A DNA stretch of 64,000 nt from positions 2,418,001 through 2,482,000 of the forward strand of contig JAMXDE010000010.1 of assembly GCA_026770025.1 (NCBI GenBank), given 5' to 3'. The translations under genes and the position numbers were made by a program. The notes beneath the pieces were generated by a model. That model made no database searches. It saw only the letters and a list, made by a program, of their open reading frames with translations, and had not been told where the DNA came from. Below are positions 42,301 to 52,361 of this stretch, piece after piece. The stretch is from Craspedostauros australis (taxonomy: Eukaryota > Bacillariophyta > Bacillariophyceae > Mastogloiales > Achnanthaceae). Numbering within the stretch: position 1 is the stretch's first letter; each line of letters opens with the position of its first letter.

Positions 42301-43596
42301 TGAAAGATGCCATCCGCTTCCAACACTTTGATGAGCACTACGTCGACAAAGACGATCTCCTTGGCAAGTTTGGCCTCCTGACAATCCAATCATTCGCGGA
42401 TCTCTCCAGACGGGCAGAACAGGAGAACAGGGAAGTTGAGATGTACCCTTTCCTCATGGACCCTGCCATGCAGCGGCTCTGTAGCTGGATGATCGCTGGC
42501 GGAAAAGTCCTGGCACATGCCGATGAAGCCTTGGGGACGACACCATTCGCATATGAAGCACTCGCAGTCCAATTCCTCTCCAGTGTGATAGCAGCAGCCA
42601 CGACCGTTGAACCAGAAGATCGAAAGGGTCTGAAATCGATGCTCGAGGATGGCGCTGCGATGTACGCATCGGAAGTGAGAGATGGTGATGCTGTCACATC
42701 TCTATTCGTGGACAAGGGCATAGAAGACTCATGGGAAGGGCTTGACGGATGGTACCCTGTTGCTTTTCCATCAGAGTTTGCCATGAAGGGCATGTACCTT
42801 CAGAAGTCACCCATGCAGTTGTCATTGGGGCGACCACAACCACAACGCAGCCCTCACCAGCAGCCACAGAACCAAACCTACTGGGAGGATCTGGAAGGTT
42901 GGGGGGTCGAATGCAACAATCCTGATCCCTTCATCAACACTGGCGTACTCTGGAAGTATGCCCCTCTCCTGCATAGTGACGAAGCAACGCTGACCATTGA
43001 CAAGGATTACCTCAAGGGACTCTGGGACCTGCGAAACGCCATCAAGACAAACCCAACGCTGGAGGAAGGGACGCAGGTGTTCCACCCTCCAATCGCAAGC
43101 GTCGCAGAAGGCAACAGCAACTTGGCAGACGGATACGTGTCCGTCGTGGTTGCTCAAAAGAAGGAGGACGGCAACAAGATCATGTGGGAGAACCTCAAGC
43201 TCGTCACCATCTGCATCCAGGCAAAGGATCACACAACCGGTCGGCAGATTTCCAACGAAGACATCCGCAACACCAAGGACGGGGATCTTTCACAAGCTCC
43301 TCCGAATTCCGTTTGGTGATGAGTGTGTTTACTGCGTAGCGAACCGACCAGAAAGCCCTGTGGATGAAACGATGAGCCAAGCCGATATTGCTGCGGCCGA
43401 AAGAGAAAGAGTTGTTGGTGATCGTGCTGTCGCCGATGCATTGGGCAGAGAACGCTACGACGTGATGGAGGCTGCCTTCATGGAAGAGATTGAAGAAATG
43501 GTATTCAAGTATGTTGCAAAGGAAGATCAAGAACAGGTGCTTCAAAGACTTGTGGCAGAAGTTGAAGCCAAGATCGAAAAGAAGCTGGAAGCAATA
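39389..43596 (+). repeat. Segmental duplication, copy 2
   Basis: Counterpart of 31101-34912. It begins at CACACTTGGAACAACACAGA and keeps the upstream leader, the 132-base repeat pair and nearly the whole coding region. It is longer because it retains a segment encoding about 110 residues that copy 1 lacks. The two copies lie about 4.5 kb apart in the same orientation. Confidence 0.9.
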
Positions 43597-43608
43597 ATAA
43601 CTCAGTGA
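40680..43608 (+). pseudogene. CRN/RHS-like P-loop NTPase-nuclease, copy 2, frameshifted near the C-terminus
   Basis: The frame from ATG 40680 runs 879 codons and stops at 43319. The start is basic (MGRKKNKRKSSKK). A Ser/Pro linker and a segment of about 110 residues with Trp/Phe (FENAWFWDDKW) are absent from copy 1. After this, the P-loop (GSGKT, residues 245-249), Walker B (VVAIDEAG) and helical part follow copy 1 closely. At 43281-43284 copy 2 has GGGG where copy 1 has one base fewer. This shifts the frame just after the nuclease-like stretch. The next frame, up to the stop ending at 43608, carries the counterpart of the copy 1 C-terminus. The NTPase and the IQAKD stretch lie before the break, so a truncated product could keep partial function. 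It may be a decaying duplicate or a sequencing error in a G run. Confidence 0.75.
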
Positions 43609-43757
43609 TTACATTAGAAATGTGCCATCAGGGCTTTACCCTCGCCGCCGCAGGCCCTGTAGGACCATGCCTTGAGCGAGCTTTCAGGTGTCCCTGTTCA
43701 GCCCAGCCCCAACCACGACGCCATTGCTCGCCTCTCGCCTTGCGTCGTTCGCGATCG

Positions 43758-44068
43758 TCACCGTGCTTTAACCGCCACATGAATGGCGATCACGGAATCC
43801 ACCCATTGCTTCATCTGTTCCTCCGTACCAAACTCGATACCGTGGTATTTTTGAAGCAGATGTAGCTCCGAATCATTCATGTCCCTCTCGCGCCTTGCGT
43901 CAGGTGGCAAACCTGCTTGCGCAGGTCCTGCACTGTCAGGTGTTGCTCTTCATCATGGACCTTAGCGTTACTTGCCAGCCACACCTCCCAGGGCACCTTC
44001 CATATCCACCTCGCCGTCTCTCTGGCCCATGCTTTGGCATCAGGATATTGACACTTGTGCATCTGCAT
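43758..44068 (-). pseudogene. Possible retroelement C-terminal remnant, frameshifted
   Basis: On the minus strand, a frame with ETARWIWKVPWEVWLASNAK and VHDEEQHLTVQDL, then after a frame change near 43890 a stretch QKYHGIEFGTEEQMKQWVD, reads as one degraded protein tail. Trp-rich W-x-LW-x-x-N-x-x-H patterns of this kind occur at the C-termini of reverse-transcriptase-type mobile proteins. The assignment is weak. No intact reverse transcriptase is nearby. Confidence 0.3.
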
Positions 44069-44832
44069 CCATTACTCCTGCTTCTGGATCCAGTCTGTTG
44101 GAAATCCAGGGTGGCAATGATAGTAGAAAACTATTTGTTTGTTAGAATCTACTTCTCTGAACTGTGAGCTCTTCATGGCTCTCAACTTTCAAAGTTAGAT
44201 CTCTTCCTGAGATCTCCATGGGTCCATCCATTGGTCTAGCATGCATTCATCTTGCATTCATCTTGAATTCATCATGGACATACATGCCCCACCAACTTCC
44301 CAATGTTTGTACACTCATCACGTTGGCTTGCCTCTGATAGTTTTGTTGGCATAGACATTGCCAAGTCACAGGCATCATCCAACTTGTTCCATTCAATTGG
44401 ATCACAGTCTCCATGTTTCACGTGAACAGCTTGTTTAGTCCCTCCTTTGGTTTCTCTTTCTGAAACATCTCCGGTCCTCACCAACACTTCTCCAATACCT
44501 CTCCGATACTTCACCAATCCTTCACTGGTTTATCATCAGGGATCCGTTCACAAGCCATCTCACACTTCGTGTTGTTGGTCTGTTCTGCATGTTCCTTCCT
44601 TGTTCGTTGCGGCATAGGGGCCGTAGTATCGAGTATCGTGATGCTGGTCACAAGTCCAACATTACTGCCTCCTGCGACATGTACGTGTGACTCCCGTTCC
44701 TGCATAAGGCCCTGGAGTCTATAAATTCACAAAATATACTATCTACACCATAATAAGATGATCTAAGGGCTTATCTTTAGAATCCGTAATTGACTCCATA
44801 AGAACCCTGAACGAGGTCATACATACTTACGA
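44069..44832. other. Intergenic, no gene supported
   Basis: 760 bases to the left of the piggyBac-like element with no supported gene. Confidence 0.4.
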
Positions 44833-44836
44833 CTAG

Positions 44837-44852
44837 TGCCTCAAAGAGCCGG
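44837..44852 (+). repeat. Left terminal inverted repeat of the piggyBac-like element
   Basis: 16 bases, perfect inverted match to 48584-48599. Three direct TTGGTTAC motifs at exactly 10-base spacing follow (44863, 44873, 44883), and two more lie at 45109 and 45119. Confidence 0.9.
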
Positions 44853-45459
44853 ACCCCAAAAATTGGTTACAATTGGTTACAATTGGTTACAGATTTTGGA
44901 TCAGTTTTTCCCAAACTCCGCCTTCGTTTTATAGACACTCAATCGAATATCTCTTTGCATATACATAAACTTAAGAGCCAGGGCTATCCAGGCAAGCAAT
45001 AACAATATCTTGTTGTTACTACTATCTAGTCGATCTTTTAGTGTTTGTTGACCCCATTGGTGTGGTTTTTCCTTCGGACGACGGACAGACCGGATTTTTT
45101 TTATCTCATTGGTTACAGTTGGTTACACGTAGGATTCTACAGGAGTCCGGTAGGATCTTGCCTCTTTTTTCGAGAAATTCGACCCTCCATCTTTGAAGTC
45201 TCCGCGCTGAGCGGTCTTTGGTTCAATCTGCACAATAGATATCATTTCAGAATCTTCTCTCCAAGGCGGTCACAATAATATGGTATATGCATTGTTGGAT
45301 TGCCATGGTGTGTTGGTATGCTCGCGTTTAGTGCTCCCATGACAATCGGAATGCTGTTTGACCACTCGGATCCACTCTCGGAAGCATGTCTGAAAATTAA
45401 TTTCCGTTCTTCGTGTCATCATGACGTCATGAGGAGGACTCAGCAACACGACTGCGACC

Positions 45460-48105
45460 ATGGCAACAGCAACAGATGCAACACCAACAACAGGTGCAGC
45501 ACCAGCTTTTCTCTACCCCAACCGACATCGCCCTCCTCTCTATCTACTCTCCACTGAACATCGCACCATGAAGATCCGCCCTGGAAGCCACGTATCGAGT
45601 CCCTGTGGACCTCTTGTGACCTCTGGAAACAGCAAGGGCAAGGTCCGAAGCGTCCTTTATGGTGTCGTCCTCAAGTCCCTCCCCAAGAATCACTGGGTTG
45701 TACACTGGCGTTCCATCAACGCAGTGTGTGAACATGCAGGAACCAAGCTGACTGTACTTGACAAGACGCGAGTTGAATTGGACAGCAGCTGTGTTGAGGA
45801 GCTCATCCGCATGCAGAGTGTTGGGAGAGGATCAGCAGAGCTAGATAAACACTACAAGACTTCGCAGTACCACAACCTCTGCCGTGCCACATCAACGTTC
45901 AGTGACGAGTCTTATTCGCAAAGCGCCAATGTCTTCTCCCCTCCCAACAGTACATCAACCAGCCATGGCTCGGCCATGGACATCTCCAACCGAAACACGG
46001 ATGAGTCTGCACCAGGAATCTTGGTTTGCGGCGACGATGATGCAACAGATAACCTCCAAGGCACCTTTGACTCGAGCACAGGCAATTTGCTCACGGGCGA
46101 CAAATTCGACTACGTCATGCTACGCGAACAAGAGCCAGCAGGATACTCACACATGGAGGAGAAGCATGAATTGATGAATACTACAGTCACAGTTGGCAAG
46201 CAGAAGCATGCAGTGTCATGGACAGTAGTTGATGACGATTCGATCCAACAGTGTGGCGAAGAGCCCCAAACCAAGGTCGGCGTCGCAGATTTTGACTTTG
46301 GCAAGAGATGTGTGCAAGATGACACCAACCGTGACCGCATCAACCTGCTGGGACTGGTTCAACATCTGTGGCCAGGTGATTGGAAGCGACAAATCGACGC
46401 TCTCAACAGGCAAATCAATGCAGGTGTAATTGATGTTGGCGGCCGGTGCAACGAACACCCTGTATCAGAGCGCGAATTGTGGGTGTTTTTTGGGATCATG
46501 CTCGTGGGCAAGCTGGAATCCACCACGAAGCTCTGGGGTGACCGGATGAGTGAAGGGTTCTGTGAGGTAAGGGATCTCACGAAGCACATGCCTTTCCACC
46601 AATTCAAACACATCCGCGAACACTTCATCCCTTACTTGTTCTCTGACCCGGCCAGGCAACACAGTGATAAGTGGTGGCAAATTCAACCTGGGGTGGAGTT
46701 ATTCAACAAACGTCGTTGTGACACGATCATTCCGGGCCAGGTAAAAGTCATGGACGAAAGCATGACTGCGTATAAGCCTTGTCTGACGCCCACTGGAAAC
46801 CTTCCACATCTGACACACATTCCACGCAAGCCGGAACCACTTGGGGTGGAGTTTAAAACCGTTGCTGATGGCGAAACCGGTATCATGCTTCATTTGGAGA
46901 TTCAACGCGGAAAGCGAGAGATGGATCAGGCCGATCACGTGAGAGATTGCAGGAAAGCAACTGTTGCCTGTTCTCTGCGCATGGCTCTCGCGACGCATGA
47001 CATGGGTCGAAACAACATTCACATCGACACGTCAGAGTTTTCCTTCCCAAGAAGCATTTTCATTGGAGATTCATGGTTTGCCTCTGTGCAGACGTGCTCG
47101 GAGATCGCTGCGAAGGCAAATTCTGGATTCATCGGAATCATCAAAACCTCGTCCGCCGGCTTCCCTCTCAAGTTTCTCCAAGAAAAGATGAGCGATTGGC
47201 CCTCCGGAACACAGCTGCTTCTGAAACGCAACCGTGACGATGGGGATGTCAATTGTGATGATGCTGCAACAGAAATACACGCCCTGGGATACAAGTACTC
47301 GCGCAATTCAGTGATTCCATTTGTGTTCTCCTCTGGATCAGGACATTTGGGGGCATCCACACCCTACATCGCGAGATGGATCGACGACGAACGCGGGCAT
47401 CAAATGAAGGAGGTCCCAAGACCCGAGGTGGCGAGTAAGTATTTTGGTGCGTGCAATGCCGTGGACACGCACAATCATGTCCGCCAAGATGTGTTGGGAC
47501 TCGAGAGGATCTGGGTGACAAAGGACGGGTATTTCCGCCTGGTTACAACATTGTTCGCCCTCACTGTCGTGGATGCAATGAAGGCGTACACGTATCATCT
47601 CGGGTCTCGGCACAGGCACAAACAGGTCACCCTGCGAACTTTCATCAACATGCTCGCAGAGGACATGATCTTCAACAAGGAACATGACATGCCGCGGTGT
47701 CTGGAAACCACATCTATTCTGCCACAAGGGCATGCCAACGATGCCGTGGACGATGGGGCGAAAGCATCCAACGAGCCAAACGACAGCGCGACCAACAACA
47801 GCCAACCACAACAGCAACAGCAACAGAAACAATCACCACACCGAATCGGCCATCACCACCTGGTGAAAGCACAGAAACAGCTATCAAATGTCTATAAGGA
47901 CACCAATGGGCGCTTGAAGCAAGGACAGAGATCGGCACGAGGAAGATGTGTCATCTGCAAGAAGGTTGTCTGCTTCATGTGCGAACATTGCCCATCATCT
48001 GCGCCTGGATCGCTCGTGTGGTGCTGCCCAGCAGTTCCAAAAAAAGGGGACACCCGCACATGCTTCCACACACATGCCACGAGCGACGAGGGAAATGCAC
48101 AATAA
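45460..48105 (+). CDS. PiggyBac-like transposase (DDE_Tnp_1_7 type)
   Basis: 881 residues, ATG at 45460; a second Met (residue 37) is also possible. The N-terminal 290 residues are variable and Ser/Thr/Asp-rich. The piggyBac core begins near WVFFGIMLVGKLE. The three catalytic Asp are in recognisable contexts: VMDESMTAYKP (D432) followed by HIPRKPEPLGVEFK; FIGDSWFAS (D537); and NAVDTHNHVRQ (D669). These match the DE, CDNWFTS and GGVDxxDQ positions of insect piggyBac. After a Gln-rich linker, the C-terminus has a Cys/His cluster (CVICKKVVCFMCEHC, then CCP and CFHTHA) like the C-terminal zinc-binding domain of the family. The gene is uninterrupted and lies between matching inverted repeats, so the element may be autonomous. 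Confidence 0.9.
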   Translation: MATATDATPTTGAAPAFLYPNRHRPPLYLLSTEHRTMKIRPGSHVSSPCGPLVTSGNSKGKVRSVLYGVVLKSLPKNHWVVHWRSINAVCEHAGTKLTVLDKTRVELDSSCVEELIRMQSVGRGSAELDKHYKTSQYHNLCRATSTFSDESYSQSANVFSPPNSTSTSHGSAMDISNRNTDESAPGILVCGDDDATDNLQGTFDSSTGNLLTGDKFDYVMLREQEPAGYSHMEEKHELMNTTVTVGKQKHAVSWTVVDDDSIQQCGEEPQTKVGVADFDFGKRCVQDDTNRDRINLLGLVQHLWPGDWKRQIDALNRQINAGVIDVGGRCNEHPVSERELWVFFGIMLVGKLESTTKLWGDRMSEGFCEVRDLTKHMPFHQFKHIREHFIPYLFSDPARQHSDKWWQIQPGVELFNKRRCDTIIPGQVKVMDESMTAYKPCLTPTGNLPHLTHIPRKPEPLGVEFKTVADGETGIMLHLEIQRGKREMDQADHVRDCRKATVACSLRMALATHDMGRNNIHIDTSEFSFPRSIFIGDSWFASVQTCSEIAAKANSGFIGIIKTSSAGFPLKFLQEKMSDWPSGTQLLLKRNRDDGDVNCDDAATEIHALGYKYSRNSVIPFVFSSGSGHLGASTPYIARWIDDERGHQMKEVPRPEVASKYFGACNAVDTHNHVRQDVLGLERIWVTKDGYFRLVTTLFALTVVDAMKAYTYHLGSRHRHKQVTLRTFINMLAEDMIFNKEHDMPRCLETTSILPQGHANDAVDDGAKASNEPNDSATNNSQPQQQQQQKQSPHRIGHHHLVKAQKQLSNVYKDTNGRLKQGQRSARGRCVICKKVVCFMCEHCPSSAPGSLVWCCPAVPKKGDTRTCFHTHATSDEGNAQ

Positions 48106-48550
48106 TCCATAAATACACTGTTATACAATATGATCCGTATGCATCTGAAGAGGGCATCAATTGATTGATTTGACTGTGCTGTTGTCTCTTACCGAGGTGT
48201 TGGCAATGCATCATGAACAAAATTGTGAGGTGGGGAAGCGGAGATGATGTGTGTGACGAGTCCAAACGTGTCTGTGGTGCCCAAACACGTCTCGATTGCC
48301 TGAACGCATTCGTGAATGATTGGGGTGCTTGACGGATCACATCAATGCTCACCGAGCAAGAGAGCAACAGCCACCAAACTTCAGTATTCTATATATAAAC
48401 GCTATGTGATGCTATATTGGAAATACGAGTACAGTATGACCCATACGAGCTTAGCGCGGAGAGCTTAACTTTGGTTTATGCTGTTTTTTGGCCTGTTTTT
48501 GTTCGGGACTTGCGTAGAATGTGTACCACGATCTACACGACATTTTTCTT

Positions 48551-48581
48551 GTAACCAACTGTAACCAATTTTTTTGGTTAC
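48551..48581 (-). repeat. Right subterminal TTGGTTAC motifs
   Basis: Two GTAACCAA motifs, at 48551 and 48561, repeat with 10-base spacing and mirror the left end. A third copy in the opposite orientation is at 48574-48581. They are probable transposase-binding sites, by analogy with other transposons. Confidence 0.7.
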
Positions 48582-48583
48582 AG

Positions 48584-48599
48584 CCGGCTCTTTGAGGCA
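48584..48599 (-). repeat. Right terminal inverted repeat of the piggyBac-like element
   Basis: Perfect inverted copy of 44837-44852, followed by CTAG. Confidence 0.9.
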
Positions 48600-48825
48600 C
48601 TAGCGCCAGACCCATCGCATCCGTCTGGCACACAACAGACCAGATTCCAAAACTGCCGACAACATCGACTGAACCTTCGTCATTTCTGGCGGATGCACAC
48701 ATGACCGACGAAAACGCCAACAACGTCAACACCAACATCGCTGAACACACAAGATCCAAAGATTTGGATGGAACGAAGCATACGCTTTTGTCGTCGAAGG
48801 TGCTATCGCATGCATTCCTTTGTAT

Positions 48826-48860
48826 CCCATCTCATCTCATCCCATCCCATCCCATCCCAT
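48826..48860 (+). repeat. CCCAT pentanucleotide repeat abutting a start codon
   Basis: Seven CCCAT/CTCAT units end one base before the ATG at 48862. Its length could affect translation initiation or start choice. Confidence 0.85.
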
Positions 48861-48861
48861 C

Positions 48862-49683
48862 ATGCGACCAATCTTCTACGACAGAGTGAAGCCCGCATTG
48901 AGTCGGCTCCAACCAGCCCTGTCTGCGATTGCCAAACCAAGGAACAACGTAGCGAACGATCAAGAAGCGAGCCATGGCGAGAACGCGCAACAAGAGCAAC
49001 AGCAGGAACGAGGGATGGACATGACGGTGTCCCAACTGGAACACATCCTGACACAGCAGCAGCAGCAGCAGCAATGCGTCCGCACGATCTGCCGATTCGA
49101 ACCATGCTGCACGACAGATGACGTGGAGCGACAATTTGATCGATTATCGGGCATCCTCCAAACTTCCTCGAACGCAGAAATGCTGCAATTGGACCAGGTG
49201 ATCGTTCCGTGGAACACTTCTTCGCAACAGCAACAACCCAACTCGACGACAGCAGAAAGAATAACCGACTGGACATCGACCCACCTCTACCCCGCCCTGC
49301 CGTTCGGCGCGCGATTCCTGGAAGACCACCGTTCGGTCGGCAACTTCCAAGGACAATGCAACGCGCACGGCAATCCATTGGATCGGCACGTCGTGGGCGT
49401 CTGCCACGCCTTTGACGATGTCTGCATCGCGACAATCTGCGCGATCGTGGATCTGGTGCCGCCCGTGCGATTGTCGGTGCCGCGCATTGCGATATCGTTG
49501 GTCGATGCCATGCAATGGGAAGCGATGATACAGAATGTGGATCATGTGCGGTTGGAGGATGTGAACGCGGCCTGCGCGGATTGGTCGTCGCGCGATGAAC
49601 ATCGGTATGTTCATGAAGAAGTGTGGGCGTGGCAACGTGGCATGCAGCTGAAGGAGAGTTGCATTTCGTTGGATGTTGCATGA
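48862..49683 (+). CDS. Unknown Cys/Trp-containing protein
   Basis: 273 residues from ATG 48862. Gln-rich low-complexity runs (QQEQQQERG, TQQQQQQQC) occupy the first 75 residues and another lies near residue 120. In between and after are folded-looking parts: CRFEPCCTTDDVERQFDRLS, LDQVIVPWN, LPFGARFLED, and a C-terminal half with VVGVCHAFDDVCIATICAI and RLSVPRIAISLVDAMQW. There is no signal peptide; the hydrophobic part near the end is too short for a membrane helix. I do not recognise the family. The gene sits between the piggyBac-like and Harbinger-like elements and is followed by AATAAA at 49780. Confidence 0.6.
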   Translation: MRPIFYDRVKPALSRLQPALSAIAKPRNNVANDQEASHGENAQQEQQQERGMDMTVSQLEHILTQQQQQQQCVRTICRFEPCCTTDDVERQFDRLSGILQTSSNAEMLQLDQVIVPWNTSSQQQQPNSTTAERITDWTSTHLYPALPFGARFLEDHRSVGNFQGQCNAHGNPLDRHVVGVCHAFDDVCIATICAIVDLVPPVRLSVPRIAISLVDAMQWEAMIQNVDHVRLEDVNAACADWSSRDEHRYVHEEVWAWQRGMQLKESCISLDVA

Positions 49684-49779
49684 CAACGTGGACTTGTGGA
49701 GCGGTGTGTTGTTGTTGGTTATACACGGAGTGGAATGGAATGGAATGCAATGCAGTGAACTGGAATAGAAAGGACAGGA

Positions 49780-49785
49780 AATAAA
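49780..49785 (+). terminator. Candidate polyadenylation signal AATAAA
   Basis: AATAAA about 97 bases after the stop at 49683 and 41 bases before the left end of the next transposon. Position fits a 3' end signal. Its use in this organism is assumed. Confidence 0.35.
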
Positions 49786-49826
49786 GAAGAATAGTAGTTG
49801 TAGAGCACAAGAGCGGTGACCTCTCA

Positions 49827-49872
49827 GGGAGTTGTCGGAAAAAGTGAAAATGGAGTTATTTCTGTCGGAGTC
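49827..49872 (+). repeat. Left terminal inverted repeat
   Basis: First 16 bases are identical to the inverted right end. TGTCGGA at 49833-49839 and 49863-49869. Confidence 0.75.
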
Positions 49873-50268
49873 TATCGCCAAACATGCCAGTCAGATTCCT
49901 CGATTGACTAATACGACCCAATACTGACATTTGAATTTTTCCTCAGGTGACTCATTCGTGATTCGGATTGGTTCACGAAAGTGATTGATCGAGGGTGCTG
50001 TCCCTGCGAGGGGACTGGTTGCTGTGTCCCCAACAACAACGGCGGGTTCTTGTGGTGGTGGCGCTTCTGTTGTTCCTGCGTGGATCTCATTTTCTCGTGA
50101 TGGCTGGAACATCACAAGCGGCATTTTCGTTGATGTGGTGGTGCGCCGCTTTTGGCTTGTCTCAATTCATCACAGCACGACATCAACTGCCACAGAGAAG
50201 ATCAAGTCATCACCCAGAATATGAGCTGTGACTACTGTTCCTGACCAATACCATTGACCTTCTCAACG

Positions 50269-50838
50269 ATGCCATACAACTGGATTGTAACAGAAGGATT
50301 GCCTGTGGTGCTGGCTGTGAGGGATCTCATGACAGCATCGCAGAATGTAGATGCAACACAAACCCCAGCTGGTCCGACTTCCAACAAGCTCTCAGTCGCC
50401 ATGCCACCATACTCCTACTATCTCTCTCATTCGTTTTGTTGCGATGTTCACAACCGCATACCCAAGGGAAGTCATGGATCAAGGTTGATTGAATACGAAT
50501 CCCTGTTGAATGAATTGAAATTGAAGCCGACGGCCGGCGCATACCTTGTCCAGCCATTGCTTGTCTATACCATGCAAGTGCACGGCGCGCAGCATACGTC
50601 GGGTCCACACGCTCACACTGCTGGGTCATACAGCTTTGAAAATGAAGCAGCGCCATGCATACTATCTAGAAATAGTGATGTCTTTGTTGGTTCCCCTTGG
50701 CTGTCCATTGTGCTTGATTGGGGTGCGAGAAACTCTCTCGTCATATCCGTCACAAATGGCAACATCGTTGCGGTGCTATTCTGTGCTTCGTGCTCGTTTG
50801 CGTCCAACTCTTCCAATAATTGTCGCCTCACTTCGTAG
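50269..50838 (+). CDS. Doubtful open frame inside the Harbinger-like element
   Basis: A 189-residue frame from ATG 50269 with no recognisable domain. The opposite strand also has an open frame (50613-50831) that begins MRRQLLEELDANEHEAQN and looks at least as protein-like. Either could be an accessory exon of the element or chance. It is listed because the stretch is otherwise empty. Confidence 0.2.
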   Translation: MPYNWIVTEGLPVVLAVRDLMTASQNVDATQTPAGPTSNKLSVAMPPYSYYLSHSFCCDVHNRIPKGSHGSRLIEYESLLNELKLKPTAGAYLVQPLLVYTMQVHGAQHTSGPHAHTAGSYSFENEAAPCILSRNSDVFVGSPWLSIVLDWGARNSLVISVTNGNIVAVLFCASCSFASNSSNNCRLTS

Positions 50839-51022
50839 TTTCAGAAAGGCATGGTGTGACTACTCGGCAAGGCCATGGTACATTCAATGACAGATCTATT
50901 GCAACAGTGAAAGTGCACTAAGTTACTACTTGTTTATTTCATAGAATTTCATCTCACTCTCCATGCCAGAGGCTGCGTTTGAGATCACGAGTTCTCCAAC
51001 AATTTTGAGGCATATCTGTGGA

Positions 51023-52070
51023 CTAGTACTGCACTTGGAATAGGGAGCTTCCATGTTCGATTTGAAGCTGTGTGATGGTGACCACCGCTTTCATCACATG
51101 CTTGTGTAACATGAGGTCGTTCCGGAAACGATTCTGCAAGATCTTCCACGTCTTGAAGCGGCCATTCACTGTCTCGTGACGCGCACGAGCCTGGCTTTTG
51201 GCATGCTTCTCCGCCTCTGTAACATAGTCATCTGAAGTGCGGACAGCATCATCGCCACGGTACCCACGATCAGCTTCCACCATTTCACCTTCATCCAAGT
51301 ATTCTTTCAATAGAGAGCGGAAGATCCTCAAGTCTGGATACCGTCCGCAAGGGAATGGACCATTCATCCAGACGATATCTCCCCTCTGGATGGAGACTGC
51401 AATCTCGTACCTGATTCCAGCCGACTTGAACTTGTGGGAGTACCACTTGCGGTCGAATGGGCTTGGCTCGTTGATTGAAAAATCCGTGCCATCCACAGTG
51501 ACAAGGCATGTCCTGTTCTTATCCCCCTGGTATCTCGCGTTCCAGACAATCTATCCAGAGTAGTATCAAAGGGGAACAATCGGCGCAAATGGATGAGCTT
51601 GTGAGATATCGAATTGAACTGTGAAACCACAAGCACTTGCATTGACTTACCACTTCGTTCTTCAGGGCTGCGACAGCCTTGATGGCTTGCCACACATGCA
51701 GCTTGAGTGTTTTGTCTGTTGTTCTGAGAAACAGGCATGCCATGCGCACAGATGGGTAGTGCCGCATGTAGTACAGGCTCCAGAGAAGATGTATCGGGCG
51801 CAAAGGTTGTATGCGCTGTGTGTGCTCCCAAAGAAGAGCGCAGAGATGGGGAGAAACCCCAAATGCAACGGCAAAGTCTTTTCCGAATGTATCTGCCCGG
51901 CTCTGCAGATTGGTGATGCACTGCCCAGGGGTGAGGAGGATGTGCCGTGCCAGATCGAGGAAGTCTTGGACGGTGCCGATTCCATACCGATTGTCGTAGA
52001 TGCCATTCACCATCGCTTTGCTGTTGATTGAAGGCTGGCTCAGAGATGTGGTAGTGGCGGTCCCTGCCAT
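51023..52070 (-). CDS. Harbinger/IS5-like DDE transposase (DDE_Tnp_4 type), two exons
   Basis: Modelled as exon 1 52070-51651 and exon 2 51550-51023 with a 100-base intron (GTAAGT at 51650, GATAG at 51551), giving 315 residues. The intron was chosen because it joins in phase to a frame reading IVWNARYQGDKN and then LVTVDGTDFSINEP. Catalytic residues are D160 (VDGTDF), D234 (EADRGYRG) and E266 (RHETVNGRFK), in the order and spacing of PIF/Harbinger and IS5 enzymes. WYSHKFKSAGIRYEIAV and NGPFPCGRYPD between them are also typical of DDE_Tnp_4. The N-terminal part is helical (SLYYMRHYPSVRMACLFLR) and would hold DNA-binding helices. No break is visible. The gene is transcribed away from 53378-55476, so they share the intergenic region. 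Confidence 0.85.
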
Positions 52071-52329
52071 TCGATGTGCTGTGCCTTGTTGTTGCTCTCA
52101 AGCAAGCTGCTGCCAGCTTTTGCTTGTGGATGCTTGTGCTGGCCCAACACTGTTCGTGCCCCTCCACTTGAATTGTTGTCGGAGAAGACTTGCTTCGCCC
52201 GATTTACCCCACTTCGACTCTGGTTGCGGGGATGAGGCTGTGCCATGATGGGATGTGCATACCGAGGTTCGGGCTGATGTGATGTTGATCATGTGTTGCA
52301 TCAAGAAGAGGACGAGAATGAGAGTGAGG

Positions 52330-52361
<32 letters not shown>
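52330..52361 (+). repeat. TG/GA compound microsatellite
   Basis: A TG tract directly followed by a GA tract in the upstream region of the minus-strand transposase. Confidence 0.85.

Larger units (their letters stand above)
44833..48603 (+). mobile_element. Complete piggyBac-like DNA transposon
   Basis: The ends are perfect 16-base inverted repeats, TGCCTCAAAGAGCCGG at 44837-44852 and its complement at 48584-48599. Each is directly bordered on the outside by CTAG (44833-44836 and 48600-48603). Inside lie one intact transposase (45460-48105) and several TTGGTTAC subterminal motifs near both ends. The element is 3.77 kb. The CTAG at both ends is either a palindromic target duplication or the outermost part of a 20-base inverted repeat; either differs from the TTAA expected for classic piggyBac. 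Confidence 0.88.
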
